From NCBI RefSeq assembly GCF_900188125.1, contig NZ_FZOW01000001.1, positions 215,368-279,367 of the forward strand: a stretch of DNA of 64,000 bases. Direction: 5' to 3'. How positions within the stretch are numbered: the first letter of the stretch is position 1; the number at the start of each line of letters is the position of its first letter. This stretch comes from Rhodococcoides kyotonense (GTDB lineage Bacteria; Actinomycetota; Actinomycetes; Mycobacteriales; Mycobacteriaceae). Shown in pieces: positions 9,489-19,529 of this stretch. The notes beneath the pieces are model-generated. The model worked only from the letters and a program-made list of their open reading frames with translations. It searched no databases and had not been told where the DNA came from. Both the position numbers and the translations under genes were made by a program.

Positions 9489-12202
9489 GCCCTGTCCTCG
9501 TCGTGTCCGCGATCGGCTGCGCGAACCCGTCGCCTGCCGACCGAGCCCCACAGCGGCTGAGTCCCGCCGGGCAGCACCATGTGGGTCGACAGCACGACGG
9601 ACGACAGTTCTTCGAGTTGCGTATGGATACCGTCGACGAGTTCGATCAACTCCGCGCGTCGGCCGGATGCGTCGACCGACTCGAGATCGCCCGGGTCGAC
9701 TCTGCGCAGCCGAACCGCCATCTGCTCGACGAGCACCTCGGGGCGCGAGGTGCCCGACGCGTCGGGCAGCGAGCCGAGGTCGTGCTTGAGTCGGTCGAGC
9801 TGATACACGAGCGACCTCGGATTTCCCTCGTCGAACAGCAGAAGCTGCGCGACGGCCGCAGGTCGGGCACGCCCACGGTTGCGACGACGGTAGATCACCG
9901 AGGACTCGGCTGCCGACAGCACGGAGTCGATCACGGCCTGCTCGGTCGACGGCGTCAGCGCGTGACCGATGGTCGCCGATAGCAGCGCGGTCAACTGCAG
10001 GCCTCGTTCGATGCGTTTGCCCGCATCCATCAGGTACCAGCCCGCGTCGCGCACCATCGATTCCGACGCGAGGCCACTGAGCGACAGCAACCCACGCAAC
10101 ACCGACGTGTGCGACGCGGCGAGCTGAGCTCCGTTGCCCTCCGAGCCGTCGAGGTCCGCAAGCGCCGTGTCGATCCTGGCCAGCACGGCCCACGTGTCGT
10201 TGGACAACTGGTCGCGGACTCGCCGCGCAGCCCCCTGGAGGCGGTCGATCGACTGGGCGAGCGATCCCATGCGATCGACGGACAGGGTCAGGGATCGAAT
10301 CTCCGCGGCCGCGTCGGCTCGGATCTTCTCGTCGAAGAACCCAGGGGCCGTCGCGGATACACGGGTCACGGCTTCGAGCAGAATCGGCAGGCTGTCGCTG
10401 CCGTCGAGCCACGGCATCGACGAGAAGTCCTGCAGTCGTTCGCGTGCGGCGATGAGCAACCGCGTCATGTCCTCGGCGCGTTCGCTGTATCGCCCCAGCC
10501 AGAACAGGTCGCCCAGTACGCGAGGCGAGCTGACGACGTCGCCGGTGGTCGCCGCGTAGTGCGGCAGTTCCTCGAACGACGACGGTGGCGTGTGCGGGGC
10601 GGAGTCGGCAGGCGTCACACGTTCGGCCGATCGGACCCAGACGTCCTTCGATGCCACGGTGATCAACGGCTCGGCGACGGGCGAGGTGACCAGGACGCGG
10701 CCGAGCCCACCTGCCATCGGCGTGTACCCGACACGCTGCGCCACGCTGAACAACCGCATCCCTACCTCGGCCGCACCGACCTGGCCGCCGTATCCGGAAC
10801 CGGAGGGGGCAACCGAGAATTCGGGAACCTCCTGCCCCACCCACTTCCACGGTTCCGACCGAATTCGGCGAACGAGCGTGTCGGCATCGGAATCGGACAG
10901 GTCGTGGCCCACGACGGTCCTGCGGGTAGCGGTCGACGTGAAGACGAGCGAGCGTACGCGCGCGATCATGTGCGACAGACCGTTGTCGTTCCCGCCCCAG
11001 TACGACGGTGTCGAGTCGAGCACCAGGTCCTCGTCGAGCAGCGCGCGACTCAACGCAGGCAGAAGCGGATGCAGCGCAGGGCTTTCGAGAAACCCGCTAC
11101 CAAGAGTGTTGACGACGGTGACCGCGCCGCGACGCAGCACCTCGACCAGACCGACGATGCCAAGCCGCGAGTCCGGCCGCAGGTCGAGCGGGTCCGTGAA
11201 CTCGGCATCGACGCGCCGCAGCACGACGTCCACACGACGCAGCTTCCCTAGCGAGCGCATCCACAGGCACCCGTCGCGCACCACGAGGTCCGCGTTCTCG
11301 ACGAGGGGGAACCCGAGAATGGTCGCCAGGTACGCCTGATCGAACGCTGTTTCCGAGTGCGAACCCGGGCTGAGGACCACGACCACCGGGTCTTCCGCCG
11401 AAGCCGGAGCGACGTCGATCAGTGCCAGCCGAATCGCGCGCGCGAACGTCGAGAGCGGACGCGGGTTCATGTCCTGGAACAGTTCGGGTGCCGCCCGCGA
11501 CATGACCCGTCGATCGGCGAGCGCGTACCCGATTCCCGACGGGGCCTGCGTGCGGTCGGCGATCACACGAAAGTGCCCGTCCGCGCCGCGGCCGATGTCG
11601 GCGGCGTGGATGAACAGCTGACGCGGACCGGGAATGGTGATGCCGTGCGCGGCTCGGAGGTAACCGGGATCACCGAAGACCAACTCCGGTGGAACGAGTG
11701 ACGTGCGGACGGTCTTCATCGGCCCGTAGACGTCGGTCAGCAGGGCGTCGAGCAGCCGCGAGCGTTGAATCAGCCCTGCTTCCAACCGATCCCAGTCGTC
11801 CGCCGCCAGTACGAGTGGAATGCTGTCGAGCCCCCACCGGACCGGAGAGACGACGCCGTCGGACCCGTCGGCCGGAATCGGGTTGTAGATGATGCCGTGG
11901 TCGTCGACGAGACGGCGGACCCGCGACTGCAGCGCACGCTCACCGCCGGGCCCGGCGTCACCGAGACCGTGCATCAACTCCGCCCACTGCGGCCGAACCG
12001 AGCCGTCGGATCCCACCAGTTCGTCGTGACGTGCATCGCCGCGCACCGTGCTGCGCCGAGTGCGGTATTCGGAGACGATCCGCTCGGACACTGCATCCCG
12101 GTCGGAGCGGCCGTCGACCGTCCCCGAAGCGGGATCCACCGTATCGACGGGCACCATCGAGTCGTCGTTCCTTCCGTCGAAAGCGTCGACGCCGTCGGTC
12201 AC
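9485..12202 (-). CDS. Circularly permuted ATP-grasp type 2 protein fused to alpha-E domain
   Basis: A 905-residue two-domain fusion. Residues about 75-515 form the circularly permuted ATP-grasp (COG2308-type), with FRVIADRTQAPSGIGYAL, VVVLSPGSHSETAFDQAYLA, NTLGSGFLESPAL and WVGQEVPEFS. Residues from about 558 form the helical alpha-E domain (COG2307-type), with the signature RVLGDLFWLGRYSERAEDMT. In many bacteria these are two genes; here they are fused. The ATP-grasp part is predicted to be an amide ligase using ATP to join a carboxylate and an amine. GTG at 12202 lies 27 nt after the DUF2126 gene, without a strong ribosome binding site, so a start some residues downstream is possible. Confidence 0.9.
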   Translation of the reverse strand: MTDGVDAFDGRNDDSMVPVDTVDPASGTVDGRSDRDAVSERIVSEYRTRRSTVRGDARHDELVGSDGSVRPQWAELMHGLGDAGPGGERALQSRVRRLVDDHGIIYNPIPADGSDGVVSPVRWGLDSIPLVLAADDWDRLEAGLIQRSRLLDALLTDVYGPMKTVRTSLVPPELVFGDPGYLRAAHGITIPGPRQLFIHAADIGRGADGHFRVIADRTQAPSGIGYALADRRVMSRAAPELFQDMNPRPLSTFARAIRLALIDVAPASAEDPVVVVLSPGSHSETAFDQAYLATILGFPLVENADLVVRDGCLWMRSLGKLRRVDVVLRRVDAEFTDPLDLRPDSRLGIVGLVEVLRRGAVTVVNTLGSGFLESPALHPLLPALSRALLDEDLVLDSTPSYWGGNDNGLSHMIARVRSLVFTSTATRRTVVGHDLSDSDADTLVRRIRSEPWKWVGQEVPEFSVAPSGSGYGGQVGAAEVGMRLFSVAQRVGYTPMAGGLGRVLVTSPVAEPLITVASKDVWVRSAERVTPADSAPHTPPSSFEELPHYAATTGDVVSSPRVLGDLFWLGRYSERAEDMTRLLIAARERLQDFSSMPWLDGSDSLPILLEAVTRVSATAPGFFDEKIRADAAAEIRSLTLSVDRMGSLAQSIDRLQGAARRVRDQLSNDTWAVLARIDTALADLDGSEGNGAQLAASHTSVLRGLLSLSGLASESMVRDAGWYLMDAGKRIERGLQLTALLSATIGHALTPSTEQAVIDSVLSAAESSVIYRRRNRGRARPAAVAQLLLFDEGNPRSLVYQLDRLKHDLGSLPDASGTSRPEVLVEQMAVRLRRVDPGDLESVDASGRRAELIELVDGIHTQLEELSSVVLSTHMVLPGGTQPLWGSVGRRRVRAADRGHDEDRA

Positions 12203-12229
12203 CGTGTGGGGGTGGGATGAACACCGGGG

Positions 12230-15200
12230 CTAGGTGTACACCCCCGTACGCCGGAGGTCGAGCATTCCGGGCGCGGTGACGTCGATCGACTGTCGAGCCT
12301 GCATTTCGACCAATCTTGCTACGTCGACCTTGCCTGCGGCGAATCCGCCCTCCTCGAATCTGCCGTTCCGCCGCGATTCGGCCTCCACAGCGTTGACTGG
12401 AGGGCCGTCGTACGACCGTCCTCCCGGGTGCACGACATGGTAGGTGCACCCACCGACAGCACGACCGGTCTGCTTCTCGACGACATCGAAGTGCAGCGGA
12501 CTCTGCACTTCGATGGTCGGATGCAATGCACTGGGTGGCTGCCATGCCCGGTAGCGCACGCCGGCGACCTGAACATCCTGTCGCTCGGTGCGCAACAAAG
12601 GAACCGGAACACCGTTGCAGGTGACCAGATACCTGCCCACGTCGGCGCCCGCCACACTCACCTGGATACGTTCGACCGACGAGTCCACGTAGCGCGCGGT
12701 CCCGGACGACGTCGACTCCTCGCCGAGTGTGTTCCACGGTTCGATGGCACCGCGCAGTTCCAGCTCCGCGTCCCCGACGACGGTGGTACCGATCCTCGGA
12801 AACCTGAACTCGGTGAACGGATCGAGCCAGCTGGTGTCGAAGTCGATGCCGTGCTCGCGCAGATCTTCCGCGACACGTCCTATGTCGGCGGTCACGAAGT
12901 GCGGCAACATGTATCGGCCGTGCAGATTCGCGCCGTGCCGGATGAGCGGCGCCTTCAGCGGTTCGTCCCAGAACCGCGAGACCATCGACCGGACCAACTG
13001 AGACTGCACCATCGCCATCTGGTGATGCGGCGGCATCTCGAACCCTCGCAGCTCCAGCAGACCGAGGCGACCGCGCGTGCTGTCCGGGCTGTACAGCTTG
13101 TCGATGCAGAACTCCGCGCGGTGGGTGTTGCCGGTGATGTCGGTCAGCAAGTGCCGCAGCGCCCTGTCGACGACCCACGGCGACGCCGACCGGTCCCCCA
13201 GCGTCATACGTTGGATCTCACTGAAGGCCACTTCGAGCTCGTAGAGCGCTTCCTCTCGACCTTCGTCGACGCGTGGAGCCTGCGACGTCGTCCCGATGAA
13301 CCTGCCCGAGAACAGATACGACAACGACGGGTGCCGCTGCCAGTGGGTCAGCAACGACACGAGCAGGTCCGGGCGCCTCAGCACTGGTGAGTCGGACGGT
13401 GTGGTACCGCCCAAGGTGATGTGATTGCCGCCGCCGGTGCCGCGAGTGGTGCCGTCGTTGTCGAAGCCCTCGGTACTCAGACGGGACAGTCGAGCCTGGT
13501 GATACAGCGTCTGCATCAGGTCGTCCTGTTCCGCCCACGACGACGCCGGCTGCACGTTGACCTCGATGACGCCGGGATCCGGTGTGACCGTGAGTGTCTG
13601 GATACGCGGATCCGACGGCGGTCCGTACCCCTCGACGACGACCGGGGTGTCGATGGCGGCCGCCGCGTTCTCGACGAGCGAGACCAGTTCGACGAAGTCG
13701 TCGAGCCGATTCGTCGGCGGCATGAACACGTGCAGGATCCCGTCGCGAACCTCCGCGACGAGCGCCGTCACGTCCGTGCCACCGACGTTTCCGCGAGCAG
13801 CGTCGTTGGACTCCACCAGTCGGGCGTATCGGGCCTCGGCCGGGTCCAACGGCCTGGGTGGCCGCTGCGTCCTCTGCTGCGGCAGAGGATCTTTCGGCGC
13901 CGTCGGATCGTCAGGATTCTCGGGCGGACGTCCCGCCCACGTGATCGCGTTCAGTGGCAGCCGCAGACCTGCGGGCGAATCGCCTTCGAGCAACACGAGC
14001 CGTCCGCGCCGCAACGTCCAGTCCGCGCTCTGCCAGCCGGTGCCGTCGGACGTTCTGCTGATCGGCAACACGAACGCGGCAGGTTCGTCGGTACTGGAAT
14101 CCAACCGCCGCAACAGTTCCGCCCGCACGTCGGCCGAATCCGAGCCGGGTTCGATGTCTTCAGCGTCCCGCGGCGGGTCGCCGTACGGCTGCCGAACGAG
14201 ATCGAGCAGGCGAACCAGTGGATCCTCGTACGCGGGACGTGCCTGCGACTCGGGCAGCCCCAACGCGTCGACCACCTTCTCCACCAGGGCACGCGACGCC
14301 GATATCTCGACCGGTGCGGGCTTACGGTCGTCGGGCAACCAGGGGTCGGCAAGGAGATCGGAGTCACGCCACAGCGCTTCGCCGTCCGTCCGCCAGAACA
14401 GCCCGATCTGCCAGCGCGGCAACGGCTCTCCCGGATACCACTTGCCCTGGCTGCGCTGCACGAGACCGTCGGGTGCGTAGATGGTCCGCATACGCTCGGC
14501 GAGTTCGCTCGCGAGCAGGCGTTTGTGCGGACCATCCGCCGTCGTGTTCCATTCAGGCGCTTCCTGGTTCTCGATCGCGACGAACGTCGGTTCGCCGCCG
14601 ACCGTGAGGCGGATGTCCTGCTGGGCCATACGCTCGTCGAGTTCGACGGCCGCGGCTCGAATGGCAGCCCATTGCTCGGCGGTGTACGGAAGAGTCGTGC
14701 GCGGATCCTCGTGTACACGAACGACGGTGTTGGAGAAGTCCAGTTCGGCCTTGCACTTGCCGGTCGCACCGGAAATGGCTGCAGCCGTGGAGGGATGAGG
14801 CGTCGCCGACAACGGGATGTGGCCCTCACCGGCGAAGAGCCCCGACGTCGGATCCAACCCGACCCAGCCTGCACCCGGCAGATACACCTCGGTCCATGCA
14901 TGGAGGTCGGTGAAATCGGCAGGCGGGCCGGACGGGCCGTCGAGCGACTTCACGTCCGACGCCAACTGCACGAGATAGCCCGAGACGAACCGCGCCGCCA
15001 GGCCCATCTGCCGCAGGATCGACACCAACAACCAGGCGGAGTCGCGACACGACCCGACCGCGGACGTCAGCGTGTGATCGGGCGTCTGCACCCCCGGCTC
15101 CATACGAACCGAGTAGCCGACGTCCTCGAGCACGGATCTGTTGGCAAGCACGAGGAAGTCGATCGTCCGGAACTTCGGGCCACGTTCGCGCACCGCGGCA

Positions 15201-15625
15201 TCGAGCTTCTCCACCCACGCCGTGACGACGGGTCCAGGTCCGGATCCTGCCTCGTCCTCGTCCACCGGCCGTAGATACGGCTCCAGGTCGGGAAGGTCGT
15301 GCTCCTCGTACTCGAACCCGAAGTGCTCCGCCCACTCCTCGACGAAGAAGTCCAGCGGGTTGATCACGGCCATGTCTGCGACGAGACCGACCGTGATGGA
15401 CATGTGATCGGTGCGCTCGGGAAAGACCACGCGCGCCAGGAAGTTTCCGAAAACGTCCTGCTGCCAGTTGACGAAATGCTCCGCAGGTTCGATCGTCAGC
15501 GAATACGCTTCGATCGGAGTGCGCGAATGCGGGGCCGGACGAAGACGGATTTCATGCGGATATACCTGCACCATTCGATCGAACGAATAGCTCGTTCGGT
15601 GTTCCAGTGCGACCTTGATGCCCAC
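12230..15625 (-). CDS. Transglutaminase + DUF2126 large protein
   Basis: A 1131-residue cytoplasmic protein. It has an N-terminal transglutaminase-associated beta domain (IKVALEHRTSYSFDRMVQVY), a transglutaminase-like core with predicted Cys193 (VGSCRDSAWLL), His242 (DLHAWTEVY) and Asp258 (LDPTSG), then a long DUF2126 region. DUF2126 contains RLTVGGEPTFVAIE, FWRTDGEALW, GGGNHITLGG, HPSLSYLFSGRFIGTTSQAP and RAEFCIDKLYSPD, resembling a glutamine-synthetase/amidoligase-like fold. GTG at 15625 is chosen because GAGGGG lies about 6 nt upstream and the length then matches the family. It is the first gene of the three-gene modification cluster. Confidence 0.92.
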   Translation of the reverse strand: MGIKVALEHRTSYSFDRMVQVYPHEIRLRPAPHSRTPIEAYSLTIEPAEHFVNWQQDVFGNFLARVVFPERTDHMSITVGLVADMAVINPLDFFVEEWAEHFGFEYEEHDLPDLEPYLRPVDEDEAGSGPGPVVTAWVEKLDAAVRERGPKFRTIDFLVLANRSVLEDVGYSVRMEPGVQTPDHTLTSAVGSCRDSAWLLVSILRQMGLAARFVSGYLVQLASDVKSLDGPSGPPADFTDLHAWTEVYLPGAGWVGLDPTSGLFAGEGHIPLSATPHPSTAAAISGATGKCKAELDFSNTVVRVHEDPRTTLPYTAEQWAAIRAAAVELDERMAQQDIRLTVGGEPTFVAIENQEAPEWNTTADGPHKRLLASELAERMRTIYAPDGLVQRSQGKWYPGEPLPRWQIGLFWRTDGEALWRDSDLLADPWLPDDRKPAPVEISASRALVEKVVDALGLPESQARPAYEDPLVRLLDLVRQPYGDPPRDAEDIEPGSDSADVRAELLRRLDSSTDEPAAFVLPISRTSDGTGWQSADWTLRRGRLVLLEGDSPAGLRLPLNAITWAGRPPENPDDPTAPKDPLPQQRTQRPPRPLDPAEARYARLVESNDAARGNVGGTDVTALVAEVRDGILHVFMPPTNRLDDFVELVSLVENAAAAIDTPVVVEGYGPPSDPRIQTLTVTPDPGVIEVNVQPASSWAEQDDLMQTLYHQARLSRLSTEGFDNDGTTRGTGGGNHITLGGTTPSDSPVLRRPDLLVSLLTHWQRHPSLSYLFSGRFIGTTSQAPRVDEGREEALYELEVAFSEIQRMTLGDRSASPWVVDRALRHLLTDITGNTHRAEFCIDKLYSPDSTRGRLGLLELRGFEMPPHHQMAMVQSQLVRSMVSRFWDEPLKAPLIRHGANLHGRYMLPHFVTADIGRVAEDLREHGIDFDTSWLDPFTEFRFPRIGTTVVGDAELELRGAIEPWNTLGEESTSSGTARYVDSSVERIQVSVAGADVGRYLVTCNGVPVPLLRTERQDVQVAGVRYRAWQPPSALHPTIEVQSPLHFDVVEKQTGRAVGGCTYHVVHPGGRSYDGPPVNAVEAESRRNGRFEEGGFAAGKVDVARLVEMQARQSIDVTAPGMLDLRRTGVYT

Positions 15626-15838
15626 GGCGAGCCCCTCACGTATCCCGGACCGGTTCCGAATGCACAACCTTAGTTCTCACGGGACACACTCGCCTGCCGA
15701 GAATTTCCGCCGGGAATGCCCGTTCTCCTCCCTCGCGCGTACTGCTTGACACTCCCCCGTGAATGGGGTTCGCTCACGTGCGAGTGTGTAAAGACCTGAT
15801 ACGCAACTATTCAGCTACTCCAGCCGAGGGGAATGTCA

Positions 15839-16447
15839 GTGAGCGAGAACCCGCCCAATGGACCGCAGTACGGCGGCAGTCCGGATCCGAATCAGCCGCA
15901 GTACCCGCAGAATCCGGCGGGAAACTACCCTCCGCCGGGAAACTACCCGCCACCCGGTAACTACCCACCGCCCCCTGCGGCCGGCAACTACGGCTACGGA
16001 TCGGGGTCGCAGTTGCCGGGCGGCGCCCAGCCCGGCAGCCTGGGACTGCGCTTCGGCGCTCGCCTCATCGACGGGATCATCGTCGGCATCGTCGCGTTCA
16101 TCATCTACCTGATCGCGCCGGGCGGATTCGTGGGCCAGTTCATCCTCGGACTCGTCAGTGCCCTTCTCGGATTCGCATACTTCACGTTTCTCGAGTCGAG
16201 CCGCGGGCAGACCTTCGGCAAGCAGATCCTCGGACTGCGGACCCTCGGTGCAGCGGGCGGACATCCGACGCAGGCAGAGGCAGCCAAGCGCAACGCGTTC
16301 CTCCTGCTCAACATCATTCCTCTGCTCGGTGGACTCCTGGTCTTCATCGCTTACATCGTCATCGCGGTGACCATCAACTCCAGCCCCACCAAGCAGGGCA
16401 AGCACGACGAACTCGCCGGTGGCACGCAGGTCGTCAAAGTCGGCTGA
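15839..16447 (+). CDS. RDD family membrane protein with proline-rich N-terminus
   Basis: A 202-residue protein. Residues 1-60 are a disordered Pro/Asn/Tyr-rich cytoplasmic tail with repeated NYPPPG units. The rest is an RDD domain with three or four membrane helices: LGLRFGARLIDGIIVGIVAF, FILGLVSALLGFAYFTFL, and LLLNIIPLLGGLLVFIAYIV. Its conserved core is GQTFGKQILGLRT. GTG at 15839 is favoured over ATG at 15833: GAGGGG at 15826-15831 leaves 7 nt to the GTG but only 1 nt to the ATG. The first residues (VSENPPNGPQYG) are almost the same as those of the next gene. Function unknown; RDD proteins are often transport- or envelope-related. Confidence 0.88.
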   Translation: MSENPPNGPQYGGSPDPNQPQYPQNPAGNYPPPGNYPPPGNYPPPPAAGNYGYGSGSQLPGGAQPGSLGLRFGARLIDGIIVGIVAFIIYLIAPGGFVGQFILGLVSALLGFAYFTFLESSRGQTFGKQILGLRTLGAAGGHPTQAEAAKRNAFLLLNIIPLLGGLLVFIAYIVIAVTINSSPTKQGKHDELAGGTQVVKVG

Positions 16448-16600
16448 TCACAGCCGCAGCATCGCAGGATGGGCTCGTCGTCTCCCAGGCGGCGGGCCCA
16501 TTTCGTTTCCGTCCCATGTCTCGATCCGACAACTCGGCGTGTGCGACATGCCGTAGTCGGGGCACAATCGAGTTCGAATCCCCCACGAGGAGTGATGACC

Positions 16601-17650
16601 GTGAGCGAGAACCCACCCGACGGACCGCAGTACGGCAACAACCCCGATCCAGAACGACCCGATCTCGGCAAGGCTCGTCCCGATGGTGGGTCGACGCCGC
16701 CGCCGCAGAACTACCCGCCCTCCGGTGGTGGCACTCCCCCTCCGCCCGGCAACTACCCGCCTCCTCCCGGGAACTACCCACCCCCGGGCGGGTACCCTCC
16801 GCCTCCGAGCAACTACCCGCCTCCCGGTGGCAACCCACCTCCCGGCAACTACCCACCTCCCGGCGGTAACTACCCACCCCCTGGCGGATATCCACCGCCT
16901 CCGGGCAACTACCCACCCCCTGGCGGATATCCACCGCCTCCCGGCAACTACCCGCCGCCACCCGGTAACTACGGCCCGGGGAATTACGGTGGCGCAGGCT
17001 ACGGCGGTGGACTGCCCACGACGTTGAGCGTCGGCGACGCGATTTCGTTCGGGTGGAACAGGTTCAAGGACAACGCGGGCGTCTGGATCGGCATCGTGCT
17101 CATCGCCGCGGTCATTCAGATCGTGATCAATGTGATCTTCGGCGGCACCAACACGTCCGACGACTTCTCTGCCGCATTCGGAGTCCTGGGCATCATCGGC
17201 GCCATCATCAGCACGGTCGTCGGCTATCTCATTCAGGCGGCGCTGATCCGGGGCGCTCTGCACGAGGTCGACGGCAACAAGCCCGCGATCGGATCGTTCT
17301 TCCAGTTCGCCAACGTCGCCGCGATCATTCTCGCGAGCTTCCTCGTCGGCATCCTGGTGCTGGTCGGCTTCGTCCTGCTGATCATTCCCGGCATCATCCT
17401 GGCGTTCCTGACGTGGTGGACGTTGCAGTTCGTCATCGACCGCAACGAGGACGCGATCACCGCCATCAAGTCGAGTTTCCGGGCGATCTCGTCGAACGCC
17501 GGGCCCCTCGTTCTGCTGGCCCTGGCGCTGGTCGGTATCAACATCCTCGGCTTCATCGCGTGCCTCATCGGCCTGCTCGTGACCATCCCGATCACGATCA
17601 TCGCGTCGACCTACGCGTACCGAGTCGTCGTGCGCTCGCTACCTGCCTGA
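16601..17650 (+). CDS. Proline-rich multi-pass membrane protein (paralogous N-terminus to RDD protein)
   Basis: A 349-residue protein. The first ~130 residues begin VSENPPDGPQYG and then carry many NYPPPG/GGYPPP repeats. The C-terminal half has about six hydrophobic segments: VWIGIVLIAAVIQIVINVIF, VLGIIGAIISTVVGYLIQAA, VAAIILASFLVGILVLVGFV and others. The layout resembles the glycerophosphodiester phosphodiesterase membrane-domain or DUF975-like families without a catalytic domain. GAGGAG at 16587-16592 is 8 nt from the GTG at 16601 but 2 nt from the ATG at 16595, so GTG is chosen. The repeat-rich tail suggests a protein-interaction region, like mycobacterial Pro-rich membrane proteins. Function unknown. 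Confidence 0.85.
   Translation: MSENPPDGPQYGNNPDPERPDLGKARPDGGSTPPPQNYPPSGGGTPPPPGNYPPPPGNYPPPGGYPPPPSNYPPPGGNPPPGNYPPPGGNYPPPGGYPPPPGNYPPPGGYPPPPGNYPPPPGNYGPGNYGGAGYGGGLPTTLSVGDAISFGWNRFKDNAGVWIGIVLIAAVIQIVINVIFGGTNTSDDFSAAFGVLGIIGAIISTVVGYLIQAALIRGALHEVDGNKPAIGSFFQFANVAAIILASFLVGILVLVGFVLLIIPGIILAFLTWWTLQFVIDRNEDAITAIKSSFRAISSNAGPLVLLALALVGINILGFIACLIGLLVTIPITIIASTYAYRVVVRSLPA
16868..16945 (+). repeat. Two 39-bp tandem repeats in the NYPPP-rich coding region
   Basis: Unit 1 is 16868-16906 and unit 2 is 16907-16945; they differ at one of 39 bases. Each encodes NYPPPGGYPPPPG. The repeat is in frame, so copy-number change would lengthen or shorten the tail by 13 residues without breaking the gene. 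Confidence 0.9.
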
Positions 17651-17671
17651 CGGAACACCGCCCCGACGCAC

Positions 17672-17708
17672 AGAGGCCCTCCTACGATTCGATCGTAGGA
17701 GGGCCTCT
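17672..17708. terminator. Bidirectional intrinsic terminator between convergent genes
   Basis: A perfect 17-bp stem (arms 17672-17688 and 17692-17708) with a 3-nt TCG loop, lying between the stops of the membrane protein (plus) and aspS (minus). The arms begin AGAGG and end CCTCT; there is no long T run, which is common in high-GC actinobacteria. Confidence 0.85.
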
Positions 17709-17720
17709 TGTCCGTCGGCG

Positions 17721-19529
17721 CTATTCGGAGGCCGTAGCGGCGTCCGCGTCGACCTTCACGTCTTCCTTCTTCTCCGGCTTCGCGTCGATGCCGGATTCCT
17801 TGCGCTGCAACGGAGTGATCGGTGCCGGTGCATCGGTCAGCGGGTCGACGCCGCCGCCCGACTTCGGGAACGCGATGACCTCACGGATCGAGTCGACACC
17901 CGCCAGCAGCGCCGTGATGCGGTCCCAGCCGAACGCGATGCCGCCGTGCGGGGGCGCGCCGTAGCTGAAGGCGTCGAGCAGGAAGCCGAACTTCTCCTGC
18001 GCCTCGGCCTCGTCGATACCCATGATCGCGAACACTCGTTCCTGAATGTCCTTGCGGTGGATACGAATACTGCCACCACCGATCTCGTTTCCGTTGCAGA
18101 CGATGTCGTATGCATACGCGAGAGCCGAGCCTGGATCGGTGTCGAACGTGTCGATCGACTCGGGCTTGGGCGAGGTGAACGCGTGATGCACGGCCGTCCA
18201 CGCACCCGAACCCACGGCGACGTCACCGCTGGCGGTGGCGTCGGACGCAGGCTCGAACAACGGCGCGTCGACGACCCACACGAATGCCCAGGCCTTCGGA
18301 TCGATCAGATCGAGCTTGCGGGCGATCTCACCACGCACTGCGCCGAGCAACCCACGCGATGCCTTGACCGGGCCCGCGGAGAAGAAGATCGCGTCGCCCG
18401 GTGCGGCACCGACATGTGCTGCGATGCCGTCACGTTCGGCGTCGGTGAGGTTCTTGGCGACGGGTCCGCCGAGGGTTCCGTCCTCGCCGACGAGCACGTA
18501 GGCAAGACCCTTGTGGCCGCGCTGCTTGGCGAATTCCTGCCACTTGTCCAGCTGCTTACGCGGCTGCGATGCGCCGCCCGGCATGACGACCGCACCGACG
18601 TACGGCGCCTGAAACACACGGAAAGTGGTGTCCGAGAAGAAGTCCGTGCACTCGACGAGCTCGATCTCGAAGCGCAGGTCCGGCTTGTCCGAGCCGTAGC
18701 GGCGCATCGACTCGGCGTACGTGATGCGCGGAATGGCGGAAGTGAACTCGTAGCCGACGAGCTTCCACAGCGCCGCGAGAATCTCCTCCGCGAGCAGAAT
18801 CACGTCGTCCTGAGTGACGAAGCTCATCTCGATGTCGAGCTGAGTGAATTCGGGCTGACGGTCGGCGCGGAAGTCCTCGTCGCGGTAGCAGCGCGCGATC
18901 TGGTAATAGCGCTCGATGCCACCGACCATCAACAGCTGCTTGAACAACTGCGGGCTCTGGGGCAGCGCGTAGAAACTCCCCGGCTGAAGTCGCGCAGGCA
19001 CCAGGAAGTCGCGGGCGCCCTCGGGCGTCGACCGCGTCAACGTAGGGGTTTCCACCTCGACGAACTCGTGATGTGCGAGGACGCCACGCGCGGCCGCGTT
19101 GACCTGCGACCGCAGCCGGATCGCGTGCCCAGGGCCTTCGCGTCGGAGATCCAGGTAGCGGTACTTCAGGCGCGCTTCCTCACCCGGCTGGTCGTCGAGC
19201 TGGAACGGCAGCGGTGCGCTCTCCGACAACACCTCGATGTCCGTCGCGTCGACCTCGATCGCACCGGTGGGAATCTCGTAGTTCTGGTTGCCCTCGGGGC
19301 GCTGTTCGACCTTGCCGGTCACCTTGACGACGTATTCGGCCCGCAGACGGTGTGCCTGCTCGGCGACATCGCCCTCACGGAAGACGACCTGTGCGACGCC
19401 GGATGCATCCCGCAGATCGATGAAGATGACACCGCCGTGATCGCGTCGACGCGCCACCCAACCCGTCAGTGTGACTGTTCGATCGACGTGCTCGGCTCGA
19501 AGAGAGCCGGCGAGGTGGGTGCGCAGCAC
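17721..19529 (-). CDS. aspS: Aspartyl-tRNA synthetase (possibly non-discriminating Asp/Asn)
   Basis: Charges tRNA-Asp; in actinobacteria lacking AsnRS it can also charge tRNA-Asn for GatCAB. The 602-residue bacterial-type enzyme has an N-terminal OB-fold anticodon-binding domain ([23 protein letters not shown]). Class II motif 2 is [19 protein letters not shown], and the bacterial GAD insertion follows. Motif 3 is [13 protein letters not shown] charged C-terminal tail ([17 protein letters not shown]) follows the core. GTG at 19529 has AAAGGAAA about 5 nt upstream and matches family starts. Whether it is discriminating cannot be decided from what I can see. Confidence 0.97.
   Translation of the reverse strand: MLRTHLAGSLRAEHVDRTVTLTGWVARRRDHGGVIFIDLRDASGVAQVVFREGDVAEQAHRLRAEYVVKVTGKVEQRPEGNQNYEIPTGAIEVDATDIEVLSESAPLPFQLDDQPGEEARLKYRYLDLRREGPGHAIRLRSQVNAAARGVLAHHEFVEVETPTLTRSTPEGARDFLVPARLQPGSFYALPQSPQLFKQLLMVGGIERYYQIARCYRDEDFRADRQPEFTQLDIEMSFVTQDDVILLAEEILAALWKLVGYEFTSAIPRITYAESMRRYGSDKPDLRFEIELVECTDFFSDTTFRVFQAPYVGAVVMPGGASQPRKQLDKWQEFAKQRGHKGLAYVLVGEDGTLGGPVAKNLTDAERDGIAAHVGAAPGDAIFFSAGPVKASRGLLGAVRGEIARKLDLIDPKAWAFVWVVDAPLFEPASDATASGDVAVGSGAWTAVHHAFTSPKPESIDTFDTDPGSALAYAYDIVCNGNEIGGGSIRIHRKDIQERVFAIMGIDEAEAQEKFGFLLDAFSYGAPPHGGIAFGWDRITALLAGVDSIREVIAFPKSGGGVDPLTDAPAPITPLQRKESGIDAKPEKKEDVKVDADAATASE

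Noticed and set aside
13421..15274. A 617-codon plus-strand frame
   Set aside because: It is antisense to the DUF2126/transglutaminase gene, has no recognisable domain, and is a normal effect of high-GC codon bias.
15626..15838. A TTGACA (15746-15751) as promoter of the RDD gene
   Set aside because: No acceptable -10 sequence lies 16-19 bp downstream.
16448..16586. A terminator after the RDD gene
   Set aside because: Only a 6-bp ATGGGC/GCCCAT pairing with a 20-nt loop is visible, which is too weak to report.
16700..16980. Regular short repeats resembling a CRISPR array or minisatellite
   Set aside because: The repeats are in frame and encode NYPPPG units of a membrane protein; there are no unique spacers of fixed length and no cas genes.
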